Shown here piece by piece: positions 13,985 through 23,938 of a stretch of 64,000 bases of DNA. The notes under the pieces are model-generated. The model was not told the origin of the DNA. It saw only the letters and a list, made by a program, of their open reading frames with translations, and did not search any database. Every line of letters starts with the position of its first letter. Position 1 is the stretch's first letter. The stretch lies in contig NZ_BGZH01000001.1 of assembly GCF_009617755.1 (NCBI RefSeq), positions 1,984,001-2,048,000 of the forward strand, read 5' to 3'. Source of the stretch: Marinobacter salsuginis (lineage in GTDB: Bacteria > Pseudomonadota > Gammaproteobacteria > Pseudomonadales > Oleiphilaceae). The translations under genes were made by a program, and so were the position numbers.

Positions 13985-14629
13985 TTATCCGGAAATCGTC
14001 GCCCGGGCGACCACCAGGAGATGGCGCTCGCCATCGGCACCGGGAACGTCCAGGGGATGGCTGGATTTTACCTGCCAGCCAGCCGGGAGGGCAGCCACTT
14101 CATCATCCGGAAACTGGCCTTTCATGGCAAGGAACTCGCCCTCATTTGCCAACAGATTGCCACACCAGTTCACCAGGTTCTCCAGAGCGGTAAAGGCGCG
14201 GCTGCTGATCTGGGCAAAGGGTTCCGGGGGGCTGCAATCTTCCGCCCGACCGTGAATCACCTCGACATTATCCAGACCAAGCTCCAGGACACACTGATTG
14301 AGAAAGCGGGTTTTCTTGCCGTTGCTATCAAGCAGGGTAAATCGCTTTTCCGGCAGGGCAATCGCCAGAGGGATACCGGGCAGACCGCCGCCGGCACCCA
14401 CATCCAACAGATGCTCCGCGGTGATCCAGGGCAGAATGCTCAGGCTGTCGAGCAGTTGCCGGGACACCATCACACGCTCATCACGCACAGCCGTGAGGTT
14501 GTAAGCCCGGTTCCACTTGTTAAGCAGGCCCAGAAAAGCCAGCAGCTTTTCCTGCCGATCTTCATCCAGGGACAGACCCATTGTGGCCAGTCCATCCCGG
14601 AGCTGGCCGTGCCAGAGTGACTTGGTCAT
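13985..14629 (-). CDS. rsmG: 16S rRNA (guanine527-N7)-methyltransferase
   Basis: The 214-residue SAM-dependent methyltransferase modifies G527 of 16S rRNA. It has the SAM-binding motif LLDVGAGGGLPGIPLAIALP and upstream KWNRAYNLTAVRD, both diagnostic of the RsmG/GidB family. It follows mnmG by 9 nt and is very likely cotranscribed with it. Confidence 0.97.
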   Translation of the reverse strand: MTKSLWHGQLRDGLATMGLSLDEDRQEKLLAFLGLLNKWNRAYNLTAVRDERVMVSRQLLDSLSILPWITAEHLLDVGAGGGLPGIPLAIALPEKRFTLLDSNGKKTRFLNQCVLELGLDNVEVIHGRAEDCSPPEPFAQISSRAFTALENLVNWCGNLLANEGEFLAMKGQFPDDEVAALPAGWQVKSSHPLDVPGADGERHLLVVARATISG

Positions 14630-14638
14630 GGGCGCAGA

Positions 14639-16525
14639 TCAGGCCGACTGTTTGCGCAGGAGGTCGCGCTTTTTAAGGTGCACCAGAATCTGGCTCACCG
14701 CCGCCGGGGTCACACCCTGGATACGTGAGGCCTGAGCCACGGTTTCCGGCCGCACGGTCTTGAGCTTCTGCTTGATCTCGTTGGACAGGCCGCCAATGAC
14801 GTCATAATCCAGATCCACCGGCAAGGCGGTGTTCTCGTTTTTACGGAGCCGCTCGATCTCGTCCGTCTGACGGGAAATATAACCCTCGTACTTGATCTCG
14901 ATTTCCACCTGATCCGCGACCACCGGATCTTCCGCTTTCTCGGCGCCAATCTCGGCAATGTGGCTGTAGACAATCTCGGGCCGGCGCAGCAGCTCGGCCA
15001 GGGACTGGTCCCTGGTCATCGGCTGCTTGAGAAAGCCGTTGGCGCGCTCACCGGCCTCCGTATTCGGGTGAATCCGGGTGGCCTCGAGGCGGCTACGCTC
15101 GGTGGCGATCGCGTCGCGCTTGTCATTGAACTTCTGCCAGCGCTCATCATTAACCAGGCCGAGCTTGCGACCGATTTCGGTCAGACGCAGATCGGCATTG
15201 TCCTCACGCAGGATCAGACGGTACTCGGCGCGGCTGGTAAACATGCGATAGGGCTCGGACGTGCCCATGGTGATCAGGTCATCCACCAGCACACCCAGGT
15301 AAGCCTCGTCCCGGCGCGGGTACCACTCGTCTTTTTCCTGGGACCGCAGGGCAGCGTTGATCCCGGCCAGCAGGCCCTGGGCGCCCGCTTCTTCATAGCC
15401 GGTTGTGCCGTTGATCTGGCCGGCAAAATACAGACCCTGGATAAATTTGGTTTCCAGGGTATGGCGCAGGTCCTGCGGATTCAGGTAATCGTATTCGATG
15501 GCGTAACCCGGACGGGTGATGTGAGCATTCTCAAAGCCGGGAATAGAGCGCACCGCTGCCAGCTGAATATCGAACGGCAGGCTTGTGGAAATCCCGTTCG
15601 GGTACAGCTCGTTGGTGGTCAGGCCTTCCGGCTCCACAAAGATCTGGTGGGAATCCTTGTCGGCAAAGCGGTTCACCTTGTCCTCGATGGACGGGCAGTA
15701 GCGCGGGCCCACGCCTTCAATGCTGCCGGCGAACATCGGCGAGCGGTCGAAACCGCTGCGGATAATATCGTGGGTCTGTTCGGTAGTCCGGGTCACGTAG
15801 CAGCACACCTGTTCCGGATGCTGGCTACGGCTGCCAATAAAGGACATCACCGGGGTGGGGTCATCCCCCCACTGCTCCTGCATCACCGAGAAATCCACAG
15901 ACCGGGCGTCGATGCGCGGCGGCGTGCCGGTTTTCAGGCGGCCGACGTTAAACGGCAGTTCCCGCAGACGCTGGGCAAGGGCATTGGCCGGCGCATCGCC
16001 GGCACGACCGCCGGAATGGTGTTGCATACCAATGTGAATAACACCGCCGAGGAAAGTACCGGTGGTGAGTACCACTGTTTTGGCGTTGAAGCGGATACCA
16101 GTCTGGGTAACAACGCCAGTCACCTGGTCGTTTTCCACAATCAGGTCGTCCGCCGCCTGCTGGAACAACGTCAGGTTCGGCTGGCTCTCAAGGGTATGGC
16201 GGATCGCCGCCTTGTAGAGCACTCGATCAGCCTGGGCACGGGTGGCTCGCACGGCCGGCCCCTTGCGGCTGTTCAGTACCCGGAACTGGATACCGGCCTT
16301 GTCGGTGGCTTCAGCCATGGCACCACCGAGGGCATCTATCTCTTTCACCAGATGGCTTTTACCAATGCCGCCGATGGCCGGGTTACAGGACATCTGACCC
16401 AGGGTTTCAATGTTGTGGGTCAGCAGCAGGGTTTGGGAACCCATGCGTGCAGCCGCCAACGCGGCCTCGGTACCGGCATGGCCACCACCAATGACAATGA
16501 CATCGAAACGGGTCGGAAAATCCAC
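14639..16525 (-). CDS. mnmG: tRNA uridine-5-carboxymethylaminomethyl modification enzyme MnmG
   Basis: The 628-residue FAD protein works with MnmE to modify the wobble uridine at position 34 of several tRNAs. The N-terminal dinucleotide-binding motif is [19 protein letters not shown]. Other signatures are [22 protein letters not shown] and the [19 protein letters not shown] block. Length matches E. coli (629). A possible -10 box TATACT lies on the minus strand at 16563-16568. Unlike in Pseudomonas, where mnmE is adjacent, about 11 kb of other genes separate it from mnmE here. Confidence 0.98.
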   Translation of the reverse strand: MDFPTRFDVIVIGGGHAGTEAALAAARMGSQTLLLTHNIETLGQMSCNPAIGGIGKSHLVKEIDALGGAMAEATDKAGIQFRVLNSRKGPAVRATRAQADRVLYKAAIRHTLESQPNLTLFQQAADDLIVENDQVTGVVTQTGIRFNAKTVVLTTGTFLGGVIHIGMQHHSGGRAGDAPANALAQRLRELPFNVGRLKTGTPPRIDARSVDFSVMQEQWGDDPTPVMSFIGSRSQHPEQVCCYVTRTTEQTHDIIRSGFDRSPMFAGSIEGVGPRYCPSIEDKVNRFADKDSHQIFVEPEGLTTNELYPNGISTSLPFDIQLAAVRSIPGFENAHITRPGYAIEYDYLNPQDLRHTLETKFIQGLYFAGQINGTTGYEEAGAQGLLAGINAALRSQEKDEWYPRRDEAYLGVLVDDLITMGTSEPYRMFTSRAEYRLILREDNADLRLTEIGRKLGLVNDERWQKFNDKRDAIATERSRLEATRIHPNTEAGERANGFLKQPMTRDQSLAELLRRPEIVYSHIAEIGAEKAEDPVVADQVEIEIKYEGYISRQTDEIERLRKNENTALPVDLDYDVIGGLSNEIKQKLKTVRPETVAQASRIQGVTPAAVSQILVHLKKRDLLRKQSA

Positions 16526-16864
16526 AGCTCACCTCGGAAATCGGGGATAAAATAGGGCGGCGAGTATAACGCCTCACCCAAGAAATTGCAGTCAGAATGT
16601 GCAAATTTTAACCAGAGGTAGCCGGGGTTGAAAGCTCATTGCCCCCATGCACCCTAGCCGTGGGCTTCCCTCACCATGTTCAGAGGATAGTGGAAAACCG
16701 AAATTCATGGCTTTTCAGTCGCTTGGATCAGTCTTCTTAGAAAAGTTTTCAAGAAAGTTATCCACATGCAAGGCTAGTTGTTAAACACCCTAAAAAGCTA
16801 TATAAAACATTGTTTATTAAACCTATTTTATAATTTATCCGGAGTGTTTCCGCAGGTTTTCCCA
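16526..16864. other. Non-coding AT-rich region with DnaA boxes beside mnmG (secondary origin-like)
   Basis: This 339-nt spacer has no gene. The part from 16741 to 16860 has only 36 G/C bases in 120. A perfect DnaA box TTATCCACA is at 16758-16766. A second perfect one at 16869-16877 overlaps the 3' end of the MFS gene, and AGTGGAAAA (8 of 9 matches, reverse) is at 16689. In enteric bacteria oriC lies beside mnmG, so this could be a vestigial or auxiliary origin, or a DnaA-responsive regulatory region. The side next to mnmG should also hold the mnmG promoter. Confidence 0.5.
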
Positions 16865-18163
16865 TTAATTATCCACAGAATGCGAGGCGGTTTTGCGGCG
16901 AAGCCGCCAGACCACCAGTAGCACCAGGCCGTTCAAGACCGAGAGCAACAGGAAAAATCCCGGAATGCTGATTCCAAAAAGACCCAGCACCACGATGCCG
17001 GCCAGGGCACTCACCACCATGAATAACGCGTTAATGACATTCAGTGCGGCAATGATTCGGGCCCGTTTTGCCCGGGGCGTTTCGTGCTGAATAAAGGCAT
17101 ACAGGGGAACGATGAACAGACCACCGCAGATGCCGATACCCACCAGATCCATCAATACCCGCAGATAGACGGGGTCGGTCAACAGGGTCCACCAGGTCGA
17201 GGCGATGGGATCGTCCGGCACCGCAAAATACAGGTCAATGCCAAAAAGACTCAGGCCCAGAGCCCCCCAGGGCACAGGCCCCAGAGTGATCCGGTGTTTG
17301 GTAAGCCGCTCACACATCATGGCGCCGATAGAGATACCGATGGTGAACATGGCCAGCAACAGGGTGACAACCGTTTCATCACCCAGCAGATTGGTGCGGG
17401 CAAAGTTAGGAAACTGGGTCAGGTACGCTGCGCCAAGAAACCAGAACCAGGAGATGGTCAACACCGCCAGCAACACTTGCCGACGCTCGGCGGCCAGGGC
17501 CATCAGCCGCCAGGTCTCCACCACCGGCCGAAAACGCACCGTAACGCCGGAACCATCAGGCTCGGTTGCGGGCACCTGGCGCGCCGCCAGGTAGCCAAGC
17601 ACCGCCATCACCACGACCCCAATCGCCGTCAGGCGCGCAGCCGTCTCGAAGCCCATCAAAAGGCCTGCGGCAATGGTGCCCAGCAGGATTGCAACAAAGG
17701 TGCCCATACCTACTAGGCCATTACCACCGACGAGCTCATCGTCCGACAGCACCTGCGGTAGGATGGCGTACTTCACCGGACCAAAGAAGGTGGACTGGGT
17801 GCCCATCAGGAACAGTAGCACCAGCAACAACTCGTACCAGCCGAACCAGAGCCCAACTGCGGCAACAGACATGATCACAATTTCCGCCAGCTTCACATTG
17901 CGGATGATCCGGGCTTTTTCATAGCGGTCCGCCATTTCGCCGGCAATGCCCGAGAACAGAAAAAACGGCAAAATGAACAGGAAGGCTGCCAGGTTGACCA
18001 CCACATTCACCGAAAGCCCCATCAGACCGCCGGCGCTGTAGGTGATCAGCAGCAGCAGCGCGTTTTTGAACAGGTTATCGTTAAAGGCGCCGGAAAACTG
18101 GGTCAGGTAGAACGGCAGAAAGCGGCGTTGACCCAGCAGACGAAACTGACTTTTTGATGGCAT
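16865..18163 (-). CDS. MFS transporter, LplT/lysophospholipid-transporter-like
   Basis: The 432-residue membrane protein has about twelve hydrophobic segments. Its N-terminal FYLTQFSGAFNDNLFKNALL wording is typical of the MFS branch that includes LplT and the transporter half of Aas-type fusions, which flip lysophospholipids for re-acylation. No acyltransferase domain is attached and no acyltransferase gene is adjacent, so the substrate is inferred only. ATG at 18163 is chosen over TTG at 18166 because AGGA lies 7 nt before the ATG. A DnaA box overlaps its last codons. It belongs to the accessory block between mnmG and mnmE. Confidence 0.8.
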   Translation of the reverse strand: MPSKSQFRLLGQRRFLPFYLTQFSGAFNDNLFKNALLLLITYSAGGLMGLSVNVVVNLAAFLFILPFFLFSGIAGEMADRYEKARIIRNVKLAEIVIMSVAAVGLWFGWYELLLVLLFLMGTQSTFFGPVKYAILPQVLSDDELVGGNGLVGMGTFVAILLGTIAAGLLMGFETAARLTAIGVVVMAVLGYLAARQVPATEPDGSGVTVRFRPVVETWRLMALAAERRQVLLAVLTISWFWFLGAAYLTQFPNFARTNLLGDETVVTLLLAMFTIGISIGAMMCERLTKHRITLGPVPWGALGLSLFGIDLYFAVPDDPIASTWWTLLTDPVYLRVLMDLVGIGICGGLFIVPLYAFIQHETPRAKRARIIAALNVINALFMVVSALAGIVVLGLFGISIPGFFLLLSVLNGLVLLVVWRLRRKTASHSVDN

Positions 18164-18393
18164 CAAGAAATCCTGTTTTGGTGCATTGCCAGCCTTGCCG
18201 CTCGGAATCTGCCCGGCTCTGGTGCAATGTTTCGGAAACCGATAGCGCAGTTCATTTATTTGACGGAACTAATCTAACTTAAACGCTTGATTTTTGGCTA
18301 TCTGGTACGAAATTCGCTTTACCTGCATGTTCAGACACTCATAAACATCAGGCCAGGATGGCCAGAACATCGGCAGTTTAAAGGTTCCTGACC

Positions 18394-19659
18394 ATGAGCA
18401 GCGTAGTCCGACTTCCCCGACGCATCTATCGCGGAGCCGAAATAACCCGGGCTCCGGACATGATCAACAACTATGATTTCAGTTCTGTTTACCAGCCTAT
18501 ACTGAGTCCGACCCATCGAAAACTGGTGGGTTACGAAGCACTGGTAAGGGTCCGGAAAGATAACGAGAACATCTCTCCGTTCGAGCTTTTTGAGCAGGCG
18601 GAAGCCAAAGACCTGACTGCCGAACTGGACAGACATCTGTTGCAGATTCATCTGGATAACTTTGCCGCAAGCTCACAGCCCGTGTGGCTGTTCCTCAATA
18701 TAAATCCCGGCACCTGCATTCATCCAGAAGCCTCCCTGGAAAAGCTGGCGCTGCAGTGCCAGAGCAGCGGAATCGATCCTGAAAAAGTGGTTCTGGAACT
18801 GGTGGAGACAGCATCCGACAATCCAGCAGCATTGCTGGAGTTCATCCTGAAAGCCAAGGCCCACGGTTTCCAGATTGCCATTGACGATTTCGGTATGGGC
18901 GATTCCAATTTCGAGCGTTTGTGGCGCATCAACCCACTGATCGTCAAACTTGACCGCAGCCTGTTGGTAAATGCGGAGAACCACAGCCGGGCCCGAATGC
19001 TGTTGGAGAGCCTGGTGAAAATGATTCGCGAGAGCGGAAGCCTCGTACTTCTGGAAGGCATCGAGAACAGTACACAAGCTCATATCGCCCTGCAAACGGA
19101 AGCGGACCTGCTGCAGGGGTTTCTGTTTGCCAGACCAACCAGGCTGCAAGAACACGAGCCGGAACTGATAGAACTCGCCTTGAAGGGCGTTATAGCTGAC
19201 TCCAGTGAGTCTTCGGCCCAGGATATCCGGGACCAGGAGAGCTACTTTCGGCTTCTTCGCTTCGAAATTCTGGAAGCCTGTCACTCCCTGAGCCGGGAGC
19301 TACCTTTCAATTCAGCCTGTGAAAAGCTGTTGGGCGTCGACGGTGTGAAACGCTGTTTCCTGCTCAACCCCCAGGGTATCCAACAGGGTAATCTTGCCCG
19401 GGCCAACCCGGACATCCATCGCGGAAAGTTCAATCCTCTGTATCACTCGGCCGGCGCGCGATGGACGCACCGGGAATACTTCCGTAATGCCCTGGAACGA
19501 CCGCAGCACATCAGCAGTTGTCGGCCCTACGTCGGCCTTCCGGACGCAAAACGCACGGTAACTCTCTCAACCATGCTGCCGGGACAGCGGGTGTTCTGCG
19601 TTGATATCCATCCGGATGAAATTTTCGGTGGCCAGCTCGAGTTCCCGGCTACCCTTTGA
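18394..19659 (+). CDS. EAL-domain cyclic-di-GMP phosphodiesterase with C-terminal sensor-like domain
   Basis: The 421-residue protein has an EAL domain at about residues 28-255. The catalytic set looks intact: E48 in YEALVRV, the Asn in LFLNINP, the Glu in ELVE, D164-D165 in IDDFGMGDSNF, the Lys in VKLD, the Glu in LLEGIE and the Gln in LLQGF. It should hydrolyse c-di-GMP. The C-terminal 160 residues resemble a PAS/Cache-type or YkuI_C fold, with WTHREYFRNALERP and CRPYVGLPDAKRTVTLS, and may bind a small ligand. No membrane segment or GGDEF domain is visible, so it is probably cytosolic. It stands alone, divergent from the MFS gene and convergent with the RND pump gene (11 nt between stops). 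Confidence 0.9.
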   Translation: MSSVVRLPRRIYRGAEITRAPDMINNYDFSSVYQPILSPTHRKLVGYEALVRVRKDNENISPFELFEQAEAKDLTAELDRHLLQIHLDNFAASSQPVWLFLNINPGTCIHPEASLEKLALQCQSSGIDPEKVVLELVETASDNPAALLEFILKAKAHGFQIAIDDFGMGDSNFERLWRINPLIVKLDRSLLVNAENHSRARMLLESLVKMIRESGSLVLLEGIENSTQAHIALQTEADLLQGFLFARPTRLQEHEPELIELALKGVIADSSESSAQDIRDQESYFRLLRFEILEACHSLSRELPFNSACEKLLGVDGVKRCFLLNPQGIQQGNLARANPDIHRGKFNPLYHSAGARWTHREYFRNALERPQHISSCRPYVGLPDAKRTVTLSTMLPGQRVFCVDIHPDEIFGGQLEFPATL

Positions 19660-19670
19660 TCCTGAACTGA

Positions 19671-22600
19671 TCAGAAATCATCCGCGCGTTTCTGGGGCGC
19701 CGCCGCCAGGCCCGTACCACCGGCCTGGCCCGACGCCTGGCGTTCCAGTTCCTTCTCGACGGCGTTGGACGATTTGGCAAACCGCGCCAACAGGTTATAG
19801 AGCACCGGAATGATGAACAGGGTCAGCGTGGTGGCGAAAATCAGGCCACCGAGGATCACCATGCCAATGGCTGCCCGGCTCTCCGCTCCGGCGCCGGTGG
19901 CAATCACCAGCGGCACAGCTCCGAAGATGGTTGAGATGGTGGTCATCAAAACAGGCCGGAACCGAAGACTCGCCCCCTCGATAATGGCCTCCCGCACCTC
20001 ATAGCCTTTGTCCCTGAGCTGGTTGGCGAACTCCACGATCAATATTCCGTTCTTGGCCATCAACCCCAACAACATGATGATGCCTATCTGGCTGTAAATG
20101 TTGAGACTGATCCCGGTCCACCAGAGCGCCAACAGGGCACCGGTCACCGCCAATGGCACCGACAGCATGATGATCAACGGATGAATCCAGCTTTCGAACT
20201 GGGCCGCCAACACCAGGAACACGATGACGAAGGCCAGCGCAAAAGTAACGTAGATGGCCGCCGAGGATTCCTGGAATTCCCGGCTCAGGCCCTTGTAACT
20301 GACCCGGGCTTCCGGCGGCAGGTTATCCACAGCCAGATTGTTCAGGTAAGTCAGTGCCGAACCCAGGTCATAGCCATCGGCGAGAGAGGCACTGATGACC
20401 ACGGCAGGCAGGCGGTCGATGCGACGCAGGTCCGGGTTGGCGCCGATTTCCTGCACCGAGACCAATGCCTGCAGGGGGATCAGATTGCCACCCTCACGGG
20501 GCCGCAGGAAAATCTGGCCCAGATCTTCCGGCGTTGCCCGGTTGGATTCCTCGGCCTGGACGATCACATCATACTCCCGGCCCCGATCTATGTAGGTGGT
20601 TACCTGCCGTGAGGCCAGCATGGTCTGTAGTGTAAGGCCGACGTCTTCTACCGTAATATCCAGATCCGCCGCCCGCTCCCGGTCGATATTGACCCGCAGC
20701 TCAGGCCGGGTCAGCTCGAAGTCAGTATCCAGGTTCTGCAGATTCGGGTTTTCCTTGGCCCGTTCCACGATTTCCTCGCTCCAGGCCTGCACCGATTCAT
20801 AGTCCGGACCCGCTACCACAAACTCAACTGCCTGACTGAAACCCCGTTGGCCCAGACCCGGCGGATTCACGGCCACGGTCCGGATGCCAGACACATCGGC
20901 CAGTTTCTTGCGGATTTCGCTGGTCACTTCCTGCTGCTTGATGTCCCGTTCCTCCCAGGGCACCAGACCCATGATCAGGAACGCATTGTCCTCCTCGTTG
21001 CGGAACCCGACGATGGAGAGCAGGCGATTGGCGATGCCCTCATCCAGATACGGCAACAAAGACTCTTCCACCTGGCGCACGTAGTGATCGGTGTATTCCA
21101 CCGTTGAGCCCCGGGGCGCGCTGGTGGGCATGATAATCACCGCACGGTCTTCGGTCGGCGCCAGTTCCTGGGGCAATTTTGGGTAGACCACGGCCGCAAT
21201 GACCAGCCCCACCAGACCGAGGCCCAGCAACAGGCCCGGCTGCCTGAGGGAGAACTGCAACAACCTGCGGTAACCGTTGGTCAGGCCGTTCAGGACCTTC
21301 TCGCTGGCTGCCCACAGACGATGCCCCTCTGCCGATTCCGGGCTGTGACTGAGCCACTTGGAGCACAGCATCGGTGCCAGTGTCAGGGCAACAAGACTGG
21401 AAAACACCACCGCCGCAGCCAGGGTGAACCCGAATTCGGCAAACAGCCGGCCGATATTGCCGCCCATGAACGAGATGGGCACAAACACCGCCACCAGGGT
21501 CAGGGTGGTGGCAATCACCGCAAAGGCGACCTGTTTTGCGCCCCGGTAGGCGGCCAGCAATGGCGGTTCACCCTCATCAATCCGGCGCTGGATGTTTTCC
21601 AGCATCACGATGGCGTCGTCCACCACCAGGCCGATGGCGAGAATCACCGCCAGTAGGGTCAACACGTTAATGGAAAAACCGAGAAAGCCGAGGCCGATAA
21701 ACGCACCAATCACCGCCACCGGAATGGTTACCGCCGGGATCAGGGTGGCGCGCCAGGAACGCAGGAACAGGAAAATCACCAGGATAACCAGGGACACCGC
21801 GATGGCCAGGGTGGTGACCACTTCCTTGATCGAGGCACGAATGAAGATGGATTCGTCGTAGCTTTCCGCGATGGTGACTTCCGGCGGCAGGGTTTCGCGG
21901 ATTTTCTCCAGCTCGGCACGGACCGCATCCGAAACAGCCACGGTGTTGGCCTTGGACTGGCGAATAATCCCCATGCCGATGGCGGTCTGGCCGTTGGCGC
22001 GCAGGCGGCTGACATCCGACTCCACGCCCATCTGGACATTGGCCACTTCCCCGAGCCGCAACAGATCATTGCCATCCCGTCGAATCACCAGCTCGCGGAA
22101 CTCTTCCACATTCGACAGCCGGCCTTCGGCACGAACCGTGAAGTTGCGGGTGGAGGAATCCACCGATCCGGCCGGCAACTCCACGTTGTTGGCCCGCAGG
22201 GCCCGTTCAACTTCCGCCACGGTGATATCCCGGGCCGCAAGCCGCTCACGATCCAGCCACACCCGAATGGCGTAGCGCCGTTCGCCACCAATACGCACAT
22301 CGGCAACACCGTCGAGCACCGACAGACGATCCGCCAGAACCCGGTCAGCAAAGTCGCTGAGCTCGGCACTGTCCCAGACATCACTGCGCAGGGTCACCCA
22401 CATCATCGGGCGGGCATCGGAATCCGCCTTACGGACAACAGGCGGATCGGCCTCATCCGGCAGCTGGTTGGCGACACGGGACACCGCATCACGGACATCA
22501 TTGGCGGCAATATCCACATCCCGGGCCGTGGTGAATTCGATGCTGGTTCGGGATTCGCCCTGCTCGGTGGAGGATTCGATGGAGCGAATACCCTCGATGC

Positions 22601-22817
22601 CACTGATGGCGCCCTCGATCACCTGGGTAATCTGGGTATCCACCACTTCAGCCGCCGCGCCGGTGTAATCGGTGGATATGGAAACGACCGGTGGGTCGAT
22701 ATCCGGGTATTCCCGCACTGGCAGGCCCAACAGGGCTGCCAGCCCGAACACCACGATCAGGAGGCTGAGAACCGTTGCGAATACCGGCCGCTTGATGGAA
22801 ACGTCAGAAAGGACCAC
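19671..22817 (-). CDS. RND multidrug efflux transporter, inner-membrane pump subunit (HAE1 family)
   Basis: The 1048-residue proton antiporter is built like AcrB/MexB: a first membrane helix (SIKRPVFATVLSLLIVVFGLAAL), a large periplasmic loop, a bundle of helices, then a second repeat of the same layout. The proton-relay Asp pair is present in AIGLVVDDAIVMLENI near residue 400. It follows the adaptor gene by 3 nt, so the two are translationally linked. No outer-membrane channel gene is in the operon, so it probably uses a TolC-like protein encoded elsewhere. The substrate is unknown. Confidence 0.95.
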   Translation of the reverse strand: MVLSDVSIKRPVFATVLSLLIVVFGLAALLGLPVREYPDIDPPVVSISTDYTGAAAEVVDTQITQVIEGAISGIEGIRSIESSTEQGESRTSIEFTTARDVDIAANDVRDAVSRVANQLPDEADPPVVRKADSDARPMMWVTLRSDVWDSAELSDFADRVLADRLSVLDGVADVRIGGERRYAIRVWLDRERLAARDITVAEVERALRANNVELPAGSVDSSTRNFTVRAEGRLSNVEEFRELVIRRDGNDLLRLGEVANVQMGVESDVSRLRANGQTAIGMGIIRQSKANTVAVSDAVRAELEKIRETLPPEVTIAESYDESIFIRASIKEVVTTLAIAVSLVILVIFLFLRSWRATLIPAVTIPVAVIGAFIGLGFLGFSINVLTLLAVILAIGLVVDDAIVMLENIQRRIDEGEPPLLAAYRGAKQVAFAVIATTLTLVAVFVPISFMGGNIGRLFAEFGFTLAAAVVFSSLVALTLAPMLCSKWLSHSPESAEGHRLWAASEKVLNGLTNGYRRLLQFSLRQPGLLLGLGLVGLVIAAVVYPKLPQELAPTEDRAVIIMPTSAPRGSTVEYTDHYVRQVEESLLPYLDEGIANRLLSIVGFRNEEDNAFLIMGLVPWEERDIKQQEVTSEIRKKLADVSGIRTVAVNPPGLGQRGFSQAVEFVVAGPDYESVQAWSEEIVERAKENPNLQNLDTDFELTRPELRVNIDRERAADLDITVEDVGLTLQTMLASRQVTTYIDRGREYDVIVQAEESNRATPEDLGQIFLRPREGGNLIPLQALVSVQEIGANPDLRRIDRLPAVVISASLADGYDLGSALTYLNNLAVDNLPPEARVSYKGLSREFQESSAAIYVTFALAFVIVFLVLAAQFESWIHPLIIMLSVPLAVTGALLALWWTGISLNIYSQIGIIMLLGLMAKNGILIVEFANQLRDKGYEVREAIIEGASLRFRPVLMTTISTIFGAVPLVIATGAGAESRAAIGMVILGGLIFATTLTLFIIPVLYNLLARFAKSSNAVEKELERQASGQAGGTGLAAAPQKRADDF

Positions 22818-22820
22818 CGG

Positions 22821-23915
22821 TTACGACTCCCGGGCCGAAATAAAACGGTTCTCGGGGATGGCCTTGTCATTTTCAAGTACCCGGACCCGGTCGCCGCTGC
22901 TCAGGCGATCCTGACCGGTCACGATAACAGGATCGTCCTGGCTCAAACCCTTCGAAACCTCGACAAAACCGGGCATGCGCGACCCCAGGTTGACCGAAAC
23001 ACGCCTGGCGACACCGTCTTCAGCGACAAACACATACTGTTCGTCACCGCGGATCATCACCGCCTGTTCGGGGATCACCAGTGCTTGCCGTTCCCGAAGC
23101 GTCAGCGTCGCAGACATGAACTGCCCCGGACGGAGCAGGCCATCCGGATTATCGATCAATGCCCGCACGGGCAATGACCTGCTCAGTTCACTGACGCGCG
23201 AACCGAGCTCAACCAACTGGCCGGAAAACGCCTGGTCCGGATAGGCGGGCGACACCCCTCGAACCTGTTGTCCAAGACTTACCTGCCCCAGAAAACGTTC
23301 CGGAATGGAAAAACCAAGTTCCATGCGGTCAGTGGTATCCAGAGTGGTCACCGAGGTTCCGGCAGTGATATAGGCCCCAACGCTGATATCACTGAGCCCA
23401 ACCACACCGGTGAACGGCGCCTCAATGCGGTGGTTTTCCAGACGGACCCTTGCCGACTGTCTCTGCGCCTCCGCCACATCGACGGCCGTTCTGAGCTCAT
23501 CCACCTGGGACTGGGAAATACTGTTATTGGAACGCAACCGCTGTGCTCTTTCGAGTTGCCGGCGGGCATCCGCCAATTGAGCCTCGATCACCTGCAGGTC
23601 CGCCCTGGCCTGGCGATCGTCAAGTCGTAAAAGCACATCACCCTGCTCTACCCGGCGGCCGGTTTCCAGATTCAGTTCCACCACCCGGCCACTGACTTCC
23701 GTGGTCAACTCCACAGCATTCAGGGCTTTCAGACTGCCAACGGCGTTGACCACATCCCGCACCATCTCCATCTTCGGAAGAAGCGTGTTGACAGCACTGG
23801 CAGGACGCTCACCACCGCTCTGAGCGGCAGTACCCTCATCCAGATTCTGGTACACAAAGGCACCGCCGATAGCCACTGCCACCAGTACCAACGCAATCAA
23901 CCACTGTTTCCACAT
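22821..23915 (-). CDS. RND efflux periplasmic adaptor (membrane fusion protein)
   Basis: The 364-residue protein has one N-terminal membrane anchor (WLIALVLVAVAIGGAFVY). The usual HlyD/AcrA layout follows: a half-lipoyl segment GRVVELNLETGRRVEQGDVLLRLDD, a coiled-coil hairpin (about residues 105-160), a second half-lipoyl segment IEAPFTGVVGLSDISVGAYI, and beta-barrel and membrane-proximal parts with LRPGQFMSATLTL. It bridges the inner-membrane pump to an outer-membrane channel. It is 23 nt downstream of the DUF3833 lipoprotein and 3 nt upstream of the pump gene. Confidence 0.94.
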   Translation of the reverse strand: MWKQWLIALVLVAVAIGGAFVYQNLDEGTAAQSGGERPASAVNTLLPKMEMVRDVVNAVGSLKALNAVELTTEVSGRVVELNLETGRRVEQGDVLLRLDDRQARADLQVIEAQLADARRQLERAQRLRSNNSISQSQVDELRTAVDVAEAQRQSARVRLENHRIEAPFTGVVGLSDISVGAYITAGTSVTTLDTTDRMELGFSIPERFLGQVSLGQQVRGVSPAYPDQAFSGQLVELGSRVSELSRSLPVRALIDNPDGLLRPGQFMSATLTLRERQALVIPEQAVMIRGDEQYVFVAEDGVARRVSVNLGSRMPGFVEVSKGLSQDDPVIVTGQDRLSSGDRVRVLENDKAIPENRFISARES

Positions 23916-23938
23916 AGGACTTCCAGCTATTCCGGGTT

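Noticed and set aside
14960..16555. 531-codon plus-strand frame opposite mnmG
   Set aside because: Shadow of a conserved gene, with no recognisable motif.
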